Shown here in pieces: positions 9,164-17,952 of a DNA stretch of 64,000 nucleotides. A model generated the notes under the pieces. It saw only the letters and a list, made by a program, of their open reading frames with translations. It had not been told where the DNA came from and did no database searches. Source of the DNA: Rhodocyclales bacterium. Lineage in GTDB: Bacteria; Pseudomonadota; Gammaproteobacteria; Burkholderiales; Rhodocyclaceae. Location: assembly GCA_016235025.1 (NCBI GenBank), contig JACRMV010000004.1, forward strand, positions 124,001 through 188,000. The letters run 5' to 3'. Each line of letters starts with the position of its first letter. The stretch's first letter is position 1. The translations under genes and the position numbers were made by a program.

Positions 9164-10225
9164 ATGACCCGCCCCGCCAACGACACCTTTCTGCGCGCCC
9201 TGTTGCGCGAGCCGGTCGAGTACACCCCGATCTGGCTGATGCGCCAGGCCGGGCGCTATCTGCCGGAGTACAACGAGACGCGCCGCCGTGCCGGCAGCTT
9301 TCTCAACCTGTGCAAAAACCCGCACCTGGCCTGCGAGGTGACGCTGCAACCCCTGGCGCGTTTCGAGCTCGACGCCGCGATCCTGTTTTCGGACATTCTG
9401 ACCGTGCCCGATGCGATGGGCCTCGGTCTGTATTTCGCCGAAGGGGAGGGGCCAAAATTTGAACGCCCCTTGCGCGATGAATGGGAAATCCGCGATCTCA
9501 CCGCCCCCGACCCGAATGTTCATCTGCGCTATGTGATGGATGCCGTGGCCGAAATTCGCCGCGCCCTGAACAACACCCTGCCGCTGATCGGTTTTTCCGG
9601 CAGCCCGTGGACCCTGGCCTGCTACATGGTTGAAGGCGGTTCGTCGTCCGACTACCGCACAGTCAAAACGATGCTCTATGACCGGCCGGATTTGCTGCAT
9701 CGCATTCTTGATGTCACCACCACTGCAGTAATCAGCTACCTCAATGCGCAAATCGAATCCGGCGCCCAGGCGGTGATGATTTTTGACTCCTGGGGCGGGG
9801 CGCTGTCTCATGCCGCCTATCGTGAATTTTCCCTGAACTATATGGAACGCATCATTGCCGGCCTGAAACGCAGTCACGGCGGCGAGCGCGTGCCTTCAAT
9901 CCTCTTTACCAAAGGCGGCGGCCAGTGGCTGGAAGCCATCGCAGCGACCGGTTGCGATGCCGTCGGGCTGGACTGGACCACTGATCTGGGTGAAGCCCGG
10001 CAACGGGTCGGCGATCGTGTTGCGTTGCAAGGCAACCTCGATCCGATGGTCTTGTTTACCTCACCCGAAAAAGTGGCGGTGGAAGCCCGTCGCGTGCTCG
10101 ACAGCTACGGTAGCGAGACGGGTCACATTTTCAATCTTGGTCACGGCATCTCGCAATTTACGCCGCCTGAAAATGTTGCTGCGCTGGTCCATGCCGTGCA
10201 TAGCCACAGCCGACGCGGGTCTTGA
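9164..10225 (+). CDS. hemE: Uroporphyrinogen decarboxylase
   Basis: The protein catalyses removal of four carboxyl groups from uroporphyrinogen III to give coproporphyrinogen III in haem synthesis. The active-site signatures [13 protein letters not shown] near the N-terminus and [17 protein letters not shown] near residue 140 are intact. I use ATG 9164 (353 aa, MTRPANDTF) because it has a GGAG site 8 bp upstream and matches the family's N-terminus. The track's 9128 start adds 12 unlikely residues. A repeat copy lies in the 96-bp gap after trkH. A large inverted repeat and a DnaA-box-bearing gap follow. Confidence 0.96.
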   Translation: MTRPANDTFLRALLREPVEYTPIWLMRQAGRYLPEYNETRRRAGSFLNLCKNPHLACEVTLQPLARFELDAAILFSDILTVPDAMGLGLYFAEGEGPKFERPLRDEWEIRDLTAPDPNVHLRYVMDAVAEIRRALNNTLPLIGFSGSPWTLACYMVEGGSSSDYRTVKTMLYDRPDLLHRILDVTTTAVISYLNAQIESGAQAVMIFDSWGGALSHAAYREFSLNYMERIIAGLKRSHGGERVPSILFTKGGGQWLEAIAATGCDAVGLDWTTDLGEARQRVGDRVALQGNLDPMVLFTSPEKVAVEARRVLDSYGSETGHIFNLGHGISQFTPPENVAALVHAVHSHSRRGS

Positions 10226-10266
10226 TACGCAAACCCTTGGGCCAGGCGGGTTATAGCCGATTCCCT

Positions 10267-10299
10267 CGCGCAAAGCCGCATCAGACAAGGCTTTGCGCG
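10267..10299. repeat. Inverted repeat downstream of hemE
   Basis: Perfect 11-bp arms CGCGCAAAGCC / GGCTTTGCGCG around an 11-nt loop. There is no T-run on the + strand, so it is a structured 3' end or weak terminator for hemE rather than a classic terminator. Confidence 0.6.
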
Positions 10300-10327
10300 G
10301 AGCACAAAAATCCCGCGCAATGTTGAC

Positions 10328-10525
10328 TTATTCACAAAATTGAATACAGCGAGAAAACCAGGGTCAATACACAGGGCTTTATTAGATAAATATGTATCTC
10401 TTTGATATTCAACGATAAGATAATTATCTGCCATTGCAGAAATGCGACAAGAGCATTACTAACTCATCCCGTGCCCCGAATGCTGCCCATTTACACACAA
10501 AGTTATCCACAGCGTTTGTGGGTAA
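10328..10525. promoter_or_regulatory. DnaA-box cluster (hemE-priA gap)
   Basis: TTATTCACA (10328-10336) and TTATCCACA (10503-10511) match TTATNCACA exactly. TGTGGGTAA (10517-10525) is the complement of TTACCCACA, one mismatch. The last two face each other with a 5-bp gap. AT-rich DNA separates the first from the pair. Confidence 0.55.
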
Positions 10526-10607
10526 TGGGTTTTTTCTTTCACGGCAATGAGTTGCGGGGGAATGTAAAGAGTTTATCTAGCTCTCACCGACAACTGGCTG
10601 ATGCAGC

Positions 10608-12599
10608 ATGAACATCGTCCGCGTAGCCCTTGATGTACCGCTGCCGAGGATTTTTGACTACCTGGCGCCGGACGCCGCTATCAATGATGTGGGCTACCGT
10701 GTCACCGTTCCATTTGGCCGGGGTTTCAAAACCGGGGTGATCGTCGGGCTGGCTGCCGCCAGCGACCAGCCAGCGGACAAGCTCCGGGAAGTGACCGCCA
10801 TATTGCGTGATATGCCACCCTTGCCGGGCGAGTGGCTGGCGCTATGCGCATTTTGCGCCTCCTACTATCAGGCGCCGTTGGGTGAGGTCTGCACCTTTGC
10901 GCTACCGCCTTTGTTGCGGCGCGGCAAGTTGCCGCGGGCAATAAAGCCAGGCGGGGGCAAAGTCGCCGTTTCACCAGCGCCGGGTTTTACGCTCCCCGAA
11001 CTCCTGCCGGCGCAACAAGCAGCGGTCAGCGCCATTAACCGTGCCGGCGGGTTCAGCACCTTCTTGCTGCATGGCGTCACCGGCAGCGGGAAAACAGAAG
11101 TTTACCTGCGCGCCATTGCCGAGGTGCTGGAACGCGGTGGCCAGGTGCTGATGCTGGTGCCCGAGATTGCGCTGACGCCCCAGCTTGAAGGCCGGGTGCG
11201 GATGCGCTTCCCGGCCGCCCATCTGGTAACAGCCAACAGCAGCATTGCCGATGCCGCCCGCGCCCGGGGCTTTCTCGACGCTCTCCATGGCCTGTCCGAT
11301 ATCGTTCTCGGTACCCGGCTGGCTGTATTCATGCCGTTGCCGCGACTGCAACTCATCATCGTCGACGAAGAACACGATGCCTCCTTCAAGCAGCAGGACG
11401 GCCTGCGCTATTCGGCGCGAGACATCGCCATCTGGCGCGCCCATCACCGCGCAATCCCGATTGTGCTGGGCTCGGCGACACCCGCCCTGGAAACGTTTCA
11501 GCACGCGCTTTCCGGCCGCTACCATTTGCTCGACCTGCCCGACCGTGCGGTGGCCGAGGCGCCGCCGGTGGTGCGGGTAATTGATACCCGGCGCGAAAAA
11601 CTGCACGAGGGTCTGAGCGGCGCGCTCATCAAGGCGCTGAAACTCCGGCTGGAGCACGGCGAACAAAGCCTCGTATTCCTCAATCGACGGGGTTACGCAC
11701 CGGTACTGGCCTGCTCTTCCTGCGGCTGGATTTCGCACTGCCGGCGCTGTGCCGCCAATCTGGTCGTGCATTTGCTCGACAACCGGCTGCGCTGCCATCA
11801 TTGCGGGTTTGAAGCCATCTTTCCGCGCGCCTGTCCCGATTGCGGCAACGTCGATCTGCAACCCTTCGGCCGGGGCACCCAGCGTCTTGAACTGGCTTTG
11901 GCTGCACTCCTGCCCTCAGCCCGGATCTTGCGCATCGATCGCGATTCAGCCAACACACCCAAAAAGTGGCAAGCCTTGCTGGCAACGATCCATGCCGGCG
12001 AAGCGGATATCCTGATCGGCACGCAGATGCTGGCCAAGGGGCATGATTTTCCGCGCCTGACGCTGGTCGGCGCCATCGGCGCCGACGCGGCGCTGTTCGC
12101 CGCCGACTTCCGGGCGCCGGAACGGCTTTTTGCGCAACTGATGCAAGTGGGTGGACGCAGCGGACGCGCCGACCTGGCGGGCGAAGTATTGATTCAGACC
12201 GAGCACCCCGAGCACCCGTTATTTCAGGCGCTGGCAGATCACGATTACTCGCGGTTTGCCCAGTCCCAGCTCAGTGAAAGAAAGGTTGCCGGCTTTCCGC
12301 CCTTTACTTTCCAGGCCTTGTTGCGCGCCGAAAGCATGACGATGGATTCATCACTCGCGTTTCTCGGCCAGGCCCGCGCGCTGGCGGATTCCCTTGCCGG
12401 CGACCGGATCACGCTCTACGATCCGGTACCCATGCGCCTGTCCCGCCTGATGACCATGGAGCGCGGGCAATTGCTGGTTGAGTCGGCCAGCCGGCCGCAA
12501 CTGCAGGAGTTTCTTGGCCGCTGGATGGAGGCGCTCTACAAATTGAAGCTGCCACGCGGCTTGCGCTGGCATCTTGACGTCGACCCGCTGGAGTTCTAG
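10608..12599 (+). CDS. priA: Primosomal replication restart helicase PriA
   Basis: The 663-aa protein has the PriA layout: an N-terminal 3'-DNA-binding domain (about 1-100), a helicase core with Walker A GVTGSGKTEVYL (about 150) and DEEHDASFKQ (about 250), then a two-zinc module with eight cysteines (CSSCGWISHCRRC ... CHHC ... CPDC) near 370-410 and helicase motifs V-VI. It reloads the replisome at stalled forks. The length is slightly short compared with E. coli PriA (732 aa), as is common in Betaproteobacteria. The ribosome site before ATG is weak. It converges on hsdR with 99 bp between the stops. Confidence 0.96.
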   Translation: MNIVRVALDVPLPRIFDYLAPDAAINDVGYRVTVPFGRGFKTGVIVGLAAASDQPADKLREVTAILRDMPPLPGEWLALCAFCASYYQAPLGEVCTFALPPLLRRGKLPRAIKPGGGKVAVSPAPGFTLPELLPAQQAAVSAINRAGGFSTFLLHGVTGSGKTEVYLRAIAEVLERGGQVLMLVPEIALTPQLEGRVRMRFPAAHLVTANSSIADAARARGFLDALHGLSDIVLGTRLAVFMPLPRLQLIIVDEEHDASFKQQDGLRYSARDIAIWRAHHRAIPIVLGSATPALETFQHALSGRYHLLDLPDRAVAEAPPVVRVIDTRREKLHEGLSGALIKALKLRLEHGEQSLVFLNRRGYAPVLACSSCGWISHCRRCAANLVVHLLDNRLRCHHCGFEAIFPRACPDCGNVDLQPFGRGTQRLELALAALLPSARILRIDRDSANTPKKWQALLATIHAGEADILIGTQMLAKGHDFPRLTLVGAIGADAALFAADFRAPERLFAQLMQVGGRSGRADLAGEVLIQTEHPEHPLFQALADHDYSRFAQSQLSERKVAGFPPFTFQALLRAESMTMDSSLAFLGQARALADSLAGDRITLYDPVPMRLSRLMTMERGQLLVESASRPQLQEFLGRWMEALYKLKLPRGLRWHLDVDPLEF

Positions 12600-12698
12600 G
12601 CCCTGGCCAGCTTCGCATCTCGCCAGCCGCAGGACGGGAAGCGGCGTTCCACTGAAGTCGATCTGCAGGATCACGCCCAAGCATAGGAACATCAATGT

Positions 12699-15600
12699 CT
12701 ACAGGGTGCCGGAATAGACACCGGCATTCCGCTCCGGATAGCTTTCATACAGATGCTCGAACAATGCCGAGCACTTCTGCCGATACACCTCCGGCGTGTA
12801 AGCCCGCGGCAGGCCGTTATCGAGCATGTCCTCAATGGCAAGCTTCAACTGCGACCGTGCAGCTGCCTTCTGCCTCCAGTTCAATACCAGCAGGCCTTTC
12901 AGCCGGCCCAGCAGGTCACGCGCCACTTTCTTCACTTCGGTGCGCTCTTCAGAGCTAAGCTCGGGCGCTGGACGGGTAAGGATGTCGAAGATGACCAGCT
13001 CCTCCTCGCTCATGTTTTCCCGCACGTGACGCTGTTCCTCGTCATTGAGGCTATTGCTTAGCTTCACCAGTTCCTCGAACAGTTCCTCGATGCTGCGGCT
13101 GCCGGCGTTGTAGCTCTCGATCAGCGCCTCGAACTTCTCGGCGAAGTTGGCGCGGGTGCGGTTCAACCGGATCATTTTTTCCAGTTGGGCGCGGATCGCG
13201 GCCTTGAGCACCTCGATCTCGGTGTTCTTGTGTCTGGATGCTTTGAACCGATTGGCCAGCGCCTCGAAGTTGATCTTCGAGAGGTCGAGTGCCGGCGGGC
13301 CCGATTCGCGGATTTCGTGGCCGGTGATGGATTCGTCGAGCAGGCCGTTGATCTGTCCCATCACCTGGGAGATGTCGGGCGGGTTCGGATTCAGCGTGGC
13401 GCGGATGGCCTCGGCCAGCGTCGTCAGGCACGCGACCCGGCTGGCGAATTCCAGCGCCACCGGGTCGGGTTTCACGGCGCGGTAGAGCGTGCTGACCAGC
13501 CGTTCATGGGCAAAGAAATCGCGGCGCAGCGGGTCGGGGGAGATCAGCGCATTCATGCCGTCCTGGATGCGCGACAGGCGCTCCATGCTTCCGGCAGGCG
13601 TCGCCTCGATCTCGGCCAGCATCACCTTGTGCGCGTCGCAGAAGGCCGTGGCATCGACGACCGCCTTGCGCAGTTCCTCCACCAGTTGCTGCTTGTCCTT
13701 GACCGCGCAGTTGACAGACCCGTTCCCGCCCTTGCCCGCCCCGTAGATGGCCAGTGCCTTTTCCAGCGAGGCGAAGACGTTGGCGTAATCGACGATGACG
13801 CCGCTGTGTTTGCCGGGGAATACCCGGTTGGCGCGGGCGATGGTCTGCATCAGCGTGTGGTTGCGCATCGGCTTGTCGAGGTACACCGTGGAGCAACTCG
13901 GCGCGTCGAAACCGGTCAGCCACATGGCGCACACAAAAACCAGGCGCAGCGGGTCTTCGGTGTCCTTGAACTTCTCGTCCAGCCCCGGCTGTGATTCATT
14001 CATGCGCTTGCGGTGCGGCTCGATGGCTAGGCCCAGCGTCTGCATCTGGGCGATTTCGTTCTGCCCCGGCGAGACGATCACCGCCATGTCGGTGCTGGTC
14101 AGCACCTCCAGCCGCTGTTTCAACTCGGCCATGCGCAGATCACGTCGCGCCTGCTCGGGCGTCATCTCGCCGCCGCGTGGCTGGTAATGCAGCTCGCCCA
14201 GTTCCTTCCGCACCCGTGCGGTTTCCGCCGCCCAAGACGCCTTCACCTTGTCGTGCATGCGCAGCGCGGTGGCCTTGTCGATCGACACCACCATTGCCTT
14301 GCCGACAAAGCCCCGGCCGAGGAAGTGCCGCACGATGTCCTGCGCCACGGTTTCCAGCCGGTCATCGCGGGTGATCAGGTGATATTGCCGTCCCAGCACC
14401 TTCTCAAGCTTGGCCTCCTGATCGGCGTCGAGGTCGGCGTCCTCGATCAGTTGGTAAATGTCTTCATTCAGGTCGGGATTGACGAGCTGCAATTCCGGCG
14501 TGCGATTCTCGTAGAACAGCGGCACGGTGGCGCCGTCTTCGATGGACTGCTGGAAGTCGTAGATCGAGACGTAGTCGCCGAAGACTTCCTTGGTGCGTTC
14601 CTCGCCCGCGATCAGCGGCGTGCCGGTGAAGGCGAGGAACATCGCGCGGGGCAGCGCGGCGCGCATGTTGAGCGCCAGCGTGTCGTACTGGCTGCGGTGC
14701 GCCTCGTCGGTCAGCACGATCACGTCGGAACGGTCGCAGAGCAGTTCCGGCGTCTGGAACTTGTGCACCAGGGTGAAGACGTAGCGGTGGTTGCCGCGCA
14801 GCAGTTCGCGCAGGTGGGCGCCGCTGGCGGCATGGCATGCGTCGCCCTCGGCCTCGCTTACCGCGCCGGTGGTCTTGAAGGTCTTGGCGATCTGCTCGTC
14901 CAGTTCGACGCGGTCGGTGACCACCACAAACGTCCAGTTGCCGGAGAGCTTCCTCAGCACCTTCTGCGCGAAGAACACCATCGAAAAGCTCTTGCCGCTG
15001 CCCTGCGTCTGCCAGAATACGCCGCCGCGCCCGTGGCCCAGCTTGCGGGCTTCGAGCATCGAGGCAATGGCGTTATTGACGCCGAGAAACTGGTGGTTCT
15101 GGCCGATGACCTTGACCAGCCCGGCCTTGTGTTCGGAAAACAGCGTGAAGTTCTCGACCAGATCGAGCAGGCGGCTGCGGTCGCAAGTGCCGCGCAGCAT
15201 CACTTCCAGCGATACGCGGCGCGGTTCGTCCTCGCGCTCGATCCGCTTCCACTCCACCCAGCGCCCCCAGTCGGCGGTCAGCGAGCCGACGCGGCTGTCG
15301 GTGCCGTTACTGGCGATCATCAGCGCGTTGCTCCAGAACAACGCCGGAATCTGCTGCTTGTAGTGGGTGAGGTTTTCGTCGAAGGCGGCGCGCGCCGGCA
15401 CGCCGGGCTTCTTGAGTTCGATCACCACCCAGGGCAGACCATTGACGAAGCCGACCAGATCAGGCCGACAGGTATAGAGCGCGCCGGTGACGCTGAACTG
15501 GCTGACCAGCAGGAAGTCGTTGTTCTCCGGCTGTTCCCAATCCACCACGCGCAGGCGTTCGGTCGTTTGGCCACCTCGCTGCCCGCCGTGTTCGCGGTCG

Positions 15601-15920
15601 GGCACGGACACCGTGATGCCTTCCTTGAGCAGCCGATAGACCTCGCGGTTGGCCGCTTCCAGACTCATCGCCGAGCGGTCGCGGGTCAGCTCATCGACGG
15701 CATTGCTGATGGCTTCTGGAGGCATTGCGGGGTTGAATTTGCAAAGCGCTGCGCGCAGACGCTCAACCAGCACTACCTCGCCCCTGGTTTCACGACCGAG
15801 GGTTCCATTCGTGCCGAAGCTTTCCTCCAGCGCCGACACCGTCTGCCAGCCAAGCGCGGCAAACAGACCGATGGCGGGCTGCTCGACGAGCTGGTCTTCG
15901 GAGTATGCGTGTGCGCTCAC
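12699..15920 (-). CDS. hsdR: Type I restriction enzyme, R (motor/nuclease) subunit
   Basis: The 1073-aa protein is a full-length HsdR. The N-terminal PD-(D/E)xK nuclease shows CRPDLVGF (D about 154) and VIELKKPG (about 167-173). The superfamily 2 motor follows with QGSGKSFSM (about 306-314), TDEAH (about 404-408) and FTGTPL. The C-terminus (after about 800) is the helical part that docks to the methylase. With HsdM and HsdS it would translocate and cut unmodified DNA. It starts 4 bp inside the fic gene and is the last gene of the island's leftward run, far from hsdM and hsdS. No frameshift is seen, so it should be active. Confidence 0.95.
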   Translation of the reverse strand: MSAHAYSEDQLVEQPAIGLFAALGWQTVSALEESFGTNGTLGRETRGEVVLVERLRAALCKFNPAMPPEAISNAVDELTRDRSAMSLEAANREVYRLLKEGITVSVPDREHGGQRGGQTTERLRVVDWEQPENNDFLLVSQFSVTGALYTCRPDLVGFVNGLPWVVIELKKPGVPARAAFDENLTHYKQQIPALFWSNALMIASNGTDSRVGSLTADWGRWVEWKRIEREDEPRRVSLEVMLRGTCDRSRLLDLVENFTLFSEHKAGLVKVIGQNHQFLGVNNAIASMLEARKLGHGRGGVFWQTQGSGKSFSMVFFAQKVLRKLSGNWTFVVVTDRVELDEQIAKTFKTTGAVSEAEGDACHAASGAHLRELLRGNHRYVFTLVHKFQTPELLCDRSDVIVLTDEAHRSQYDTLALNMRAALPRAMFLAFTGTPLIAGEERTKEVFGDYVSIYDFQQSIEDGATVPLFYENRTPELQLVNPDLNEDIYQLIEDADLDADQEAKLEKVLGRQYHLITRDDRLETVAQDIVRHFLGRGFVGKAMVVSIDKATALRMHDKVKASWAAETARVRKELGELHYQPRGGEMTPEQARRDLRMAELKQRLEVLTSTDMAVIVSPGQNEIAQMQTLGLAIEPHRKRMNESQPGLDEKFKDTEDPLRLVFVCAMWLTGFDAPSCSTVYLDKPMRNHTLMQTIARANRVFPGKHSGVIVDYANVFASLEKALAIYGAGKGGNGSVNCAVKDKQQLVEELRKAVVDATAFCDAHKVMLAEIEATPAGSMERLSRIQDGMNALISPDPLRRDFFAHERLVSTLYRAVKPDPVALEFASRVACLTTLAEAIRATLNPNPPDISQVMGQINGLLDESITGHEIRESGPPALDLSKINFEALANRFKASRHKNTEIEVLKAAIRAQLEKMIRLNRTRANFAEKFEALIESYNAGSRSIEELFEELVKLSNSLNDEEQRHVRENMSEEELVIFDILTRPAPELSSEERTEVKKVARDLLGRLKGLLVLNWRQKAAARSQLKLAIEDMLDNGLPRAYTPEVYRQKCSALFEHLYESYPERNAGVYSGTL

Positions 15921-17269
15921 GTGCCGGACTTCGAGAGTGCGTTCAGCCGATCACGCAAGTCGGCCGGTGCATAGAACACATACGCATTGCCTTGCTTGGT
16001 CTTCTCCAGCAGGCCCAGCGCCTCCAGTTCCAGCAGATCGCGCCGTGCCGTTTGGTACACCACGGCGTGCGAACGCCGGTGGGCATCGACGCGGTACGCC
16101 TCGCCCGCGTTGCGCAAGGCATGGTTCAACAGCGCCGTTTGCCGGTGGTTGAAGCGTCCGCGCAGAGCTGGTGACGCGGCCATCAGGCGTTCGGTTTCCT
16201 TCTGCTCGCGCGACTTCCGCGCCACGTATTCGTGCAGCGCGGCGATGGCCTGGCGGATGGTCTGCAACTGGTGCAGCAGAAAGTAGGTCGTGTCGTTCTT
16301 GTCTGTTTCCGTATGCAGGTAGGCGCGCATGTACTTTGCCGGCGCCTTGCGCAGGATGTGGCTGATCGAGGTGTACTCCATCAGCCAGTAACCGCTCCTG
16401 GCCATTGACCAGTAAAACAAGGCGCGCGCCGTGCGCCCGTTACCGTCGACAAAGGGGTGGTCGTAGCCGATCATGAAGTGCAGCAGGATGGCGCGCAGCA
16501 CCGGATGCACGAAGGGCAAAGACGCCTCGTCGGCATTGGCAAAATCGCACAGCCGCTGCATGCGCTCCGGCAGTTCGGCATGCGCGGGCGGCACATGCAG
16601 CGCGGTGTTGTCGCGCACATCGACGACACGCACCTCGTCGTCGCGACGGTAGCGGCCTGCGTCGTCCGCGTTCTCCAGCGTGTCCTCGGTCAGGATCCGG
16701 TGCAGCTCCAGCACATGCGCGGGCGTCAGCTTCACATCGCGCAGCGAGCGCAGATGTTCCATGGCCAGGTAGTTGTTGAAAATCATTTTTTCACTGAGAT
16801 CGCGCGGCTTGCGCCCGCTGCGCAGCATCGTCGCCGCCACGTTGCGGGTTGTGGATGCCCCCTCCAGTTGGCTGGAGGTGATGGCCTCCTCGATCAGCGA
16901 ACTGATCAGGTAGCGCTGGGAATCCTCCTGGAGCGGCGCCCCGGCCGTGGCGCGGATATGCCCGGCGGCATCGCGGTCGATGTGGTGCAGGTCGATCGCC
17001 ACCGGGCTGGGGGTGGCGAAGACGAAAGGCTTGCCTTGCTTGTCCAGCAAGGGCAATTTCTGGAACGCGGACATGCGGCCGACGGTGACGGCTGCCCACC
17101 ATTCGGCATGCGTCAACCCCTCGGGGGCCGGACGCCGCCGTAACTCATCCCAATGGAGATACTTCCCGGTCGGCAGCGGGTTGGCATGCCGCATCACCGC
17201 CTCGATCCGGGCCGGCGCCAGTTGTGCAAAGCTGGTTTCCAAAGAGGGGGCGTGCTCCGGGAGACGCAT
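15917..17269 (-). CDS. Fic family protein with C-terminal winged helix (fic1)
   Basis: The 450-aa protein carries the full Fic active site HPFVDGNGRTAR (about 271-282). The inhibitory helix motif SSQLEG (about 132-137) identifies a class II, self-inhibited enzyme. Fic proteins usually transfer AMP to target hydroxyls. The last 80 residues resemble a winged helix (QTARRDLLELEALGLLEK), as in many type I R-M-linked Fic proteins, so self-regulation through DNA binding is possible. The start codon lies two bases from a palindromic operator, with no room for a normal ribosome site, so translation may be leaderless-like; the next in-frame ATG is codon 26. It overlaps hsdR by 4 bp. The target is unknown. 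Confidence 0.92.
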   Translation of the reverse strand: MRLPEHAPSLETSFAQLAPARIEAVMRHANPLPTGKYLHWDELRRRPAPEGLTHAEWWAAVTVGRMSAFQKLPLLDKQGKPFVFATPSPVAIDLHHIDRDAAGHIRATAGAPLQEDSQRYLISSLIEEAITSSQLEGASTTRNVAATMLRSGRKPRDLSEKMIFNNYLAMEHLRSLRDVKLTPAHVLELHRILTEDTLENADDAGRYRRDDEVRVVDVRDNTALHVPPAHAELPERMQRLCDFANADEASLPFVHPVLRAILLHFMIGYDHPFVDGNGRTARALFYWSMARSGYWLMEYTSISHILRKAPAKYMRAYLHTETDKNDTTYFLLHQLQTIRQAIAALHEYVARKSREQKETERLMAASPALRGRFNHRQTALLNHALRNAGEAYRVDAHRRSHAVVYQTARRDLLELEALGLLEKTKQGNAYVFYAPADLRDRLNALSKSGT

Positions 17270-17271
17270 TG

Positions 17272-17299
17272 TCTACTAAACTTTCATCAAATTAGTAGA
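17272..17299. promoter_or_regulatory. Palindromic operator A of fic1-hsdR
   Basis: Arms TCTACTAA (17272-17279) and TTAGTAGA (17292-17299) around a 12-nt spacer, ending 3 bp before the fic1 start codon. A repressor here would block both transcription and ribosome loading. Confidence 0.65.
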
Positions 17300-17303
17300 A
17301 ATT

Positions 17304-17333
17304 AGTATAGACAGGGGAGGTACCTAAAGTCTA
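17304..17333 (-). promoter_or_regulatory. Possible fic1-hsdR promoter
   Basis: Minus-strand TATACT (17304-17309) and TAGACT (17328-17333) are 18 bp apart. They sit between operators A and B, and the -35 overlaps operator B. Confidence 0.4.
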
Positions 17334-17357
17334 CTAAATTATTACAAAATTAGTAGA
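17330..17357. promoter_or_regulatory. Palindromic operator B of fic1-hsdR
   Basis: Same arms (TCTACTAA / TTAGTAGA) and same 12-nt spacer as operator A. The centres are 58 bp apart. It ends 2 bp short of the decayed gene's stop. Confidence 0.65.
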
Positions 17358-17511
17358 AATTACAATGCAGCAGCGAGCGCCGCGATGCGTTGGCGAACGC
17401 GCGCTATCCGCTGCGAATGGAGATCGTCGAAGGCGACCAGCCCCGGCAGCGCATTCATGAAGTCCGGTCCCGCATGATTGCGGCGAGCTGCTGCCCCAGA
17501 TAGCCCCGCAG

Positions 17512-17538
17512 CGCCGTCCCGCCAGCGCCGACTTCTTC
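17512..17538 (-). repeat. Dispersed 25-bp repeat, copy 5
   Basis: Near-perfect full-length reverse copy inside the decayed gene, sense to it, coding [10 protein letters not shown]. Confidence 0.8.
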
Positions 17539-17745
17539 GACGATGGACTGGCGCCCCTCGATCACGTTGATGATGTCCTCGAAATCGTGGCTCTGCAGCA
17601 AGTCGGCCCTGCCGCGCGTGCGGAATGCCTCGAATTTGGTCGCCAGAAAGGCCGGCGCGGAAATCAGGTTGATCGCCGTGCCGCTCGGCAGAGTCAGGCG
17701 CAGTGCGGCAGCGACCAACTCGACGCTCTGCGCATTGGGATCGCC

Positions 17746-17765
17746 GGCAATCACAGGCAATCACA
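17746..17765. repeat. 10-bp tandem duplication
   Basis: GGCAATCACA occurs twice in tandem (a third copy begins). On the minus strand it contains the TGA that interrupts the decayed gene. Confidence 0.7.
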
Positions 17766-17852
17766 GGCGTGCCTCGAACAAGTCCTGCGCCAACGCCCGT
17801 TCGCGCGCGCTGCCCATGCGCAGCGCGTTGGATGCGCAGGCATCGCGACCAC

Positions 17853-17948
17853 TTTGTGGAGCATACAAACGCCACTAATTAGTTTGTGGAGTACAAAACA
17901 TAAAACATACTCCACAAAAGTCTTTGTTACGTCCGCAGACTCCACAAA
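17853..17948. promoter_or_regulatory. Nested four-site dyad operator
   Basis: TTTGTGGAG at 17853-17861 and 17883-17891 is mirrored by CTCCACAAA at 17910-17918 and 17940-17948. All four are symmetric about 17900.5, with 21/18/21-nt gaps. The inner pair extends to 11-bp arms (TTTGTGGAGTA / TACTCCACAAA). It lies between the fic2 stop and the decayed gene, so it probably controlled the latter. Confidence 0.65.
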
Positions 17949-17952
17949 CACC

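Larger units (their letters stand above)
10226..10607. other. AT-rich intergenic region between hemE and priA
   Basis: This 382-bp gap has no convincing gene; the 69-aa ORF at 10402 resembles nothing. It holds an 11-bp-arm inverted repeat after hemE, an AT-rich stretch (10300-10440) with the perfect palindrome AGATAATTATCT (10418-10429), and three DnaA-box-like 9-mers. It could be a replication-linked site or a DnaA-regulated promoter for priA. Confidence 0.6.
17360..17874 (-). pseudogene. Decayed nucleotidyltransferase-like (AbiEii-type) gene
   Basis: Three pieces in different states join into one protein. The first is an open start-less segment (NALRMGSARERALAQDLFEARL). A TGA follows, inside a 10-bp tandem duplication. 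The middle part (ORF 17455-17760) contains FLATKFEAFRTRGRADLL and HDFEDIINVIEGR, which recall the C-terminal half of AbiEii-like toxins. The tail FMNALPGLVAFDDL lies in a shifted frame and ends at 17360. The N-terminal half is missing. A repeat copy (VGAGGTA) sits in the middle. It is probably a dead toxin of a type IV-like pair; the family assignment is tentative because only half remains. Confidence 0.6.

Noticed and set aside
10402-10611. 69-aa ORF in the hemE-priA gap
   Set aside because: No ribosome site, no homology I recognise, and it covers the DnaA boxes.
15825-15845. CCAGCGCCGAC in hsdR as a further repeat copy
   Set aside because: Only the 11-bp core matches; the flanks differ and it encodes the HsdR-conserved TVSALEESFG, so a chance match.
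14187-15974. 595-aa plus-strand ORF
   Set aside because: Antisense of hsdR, which is a complete known protein; the translation has no motif.
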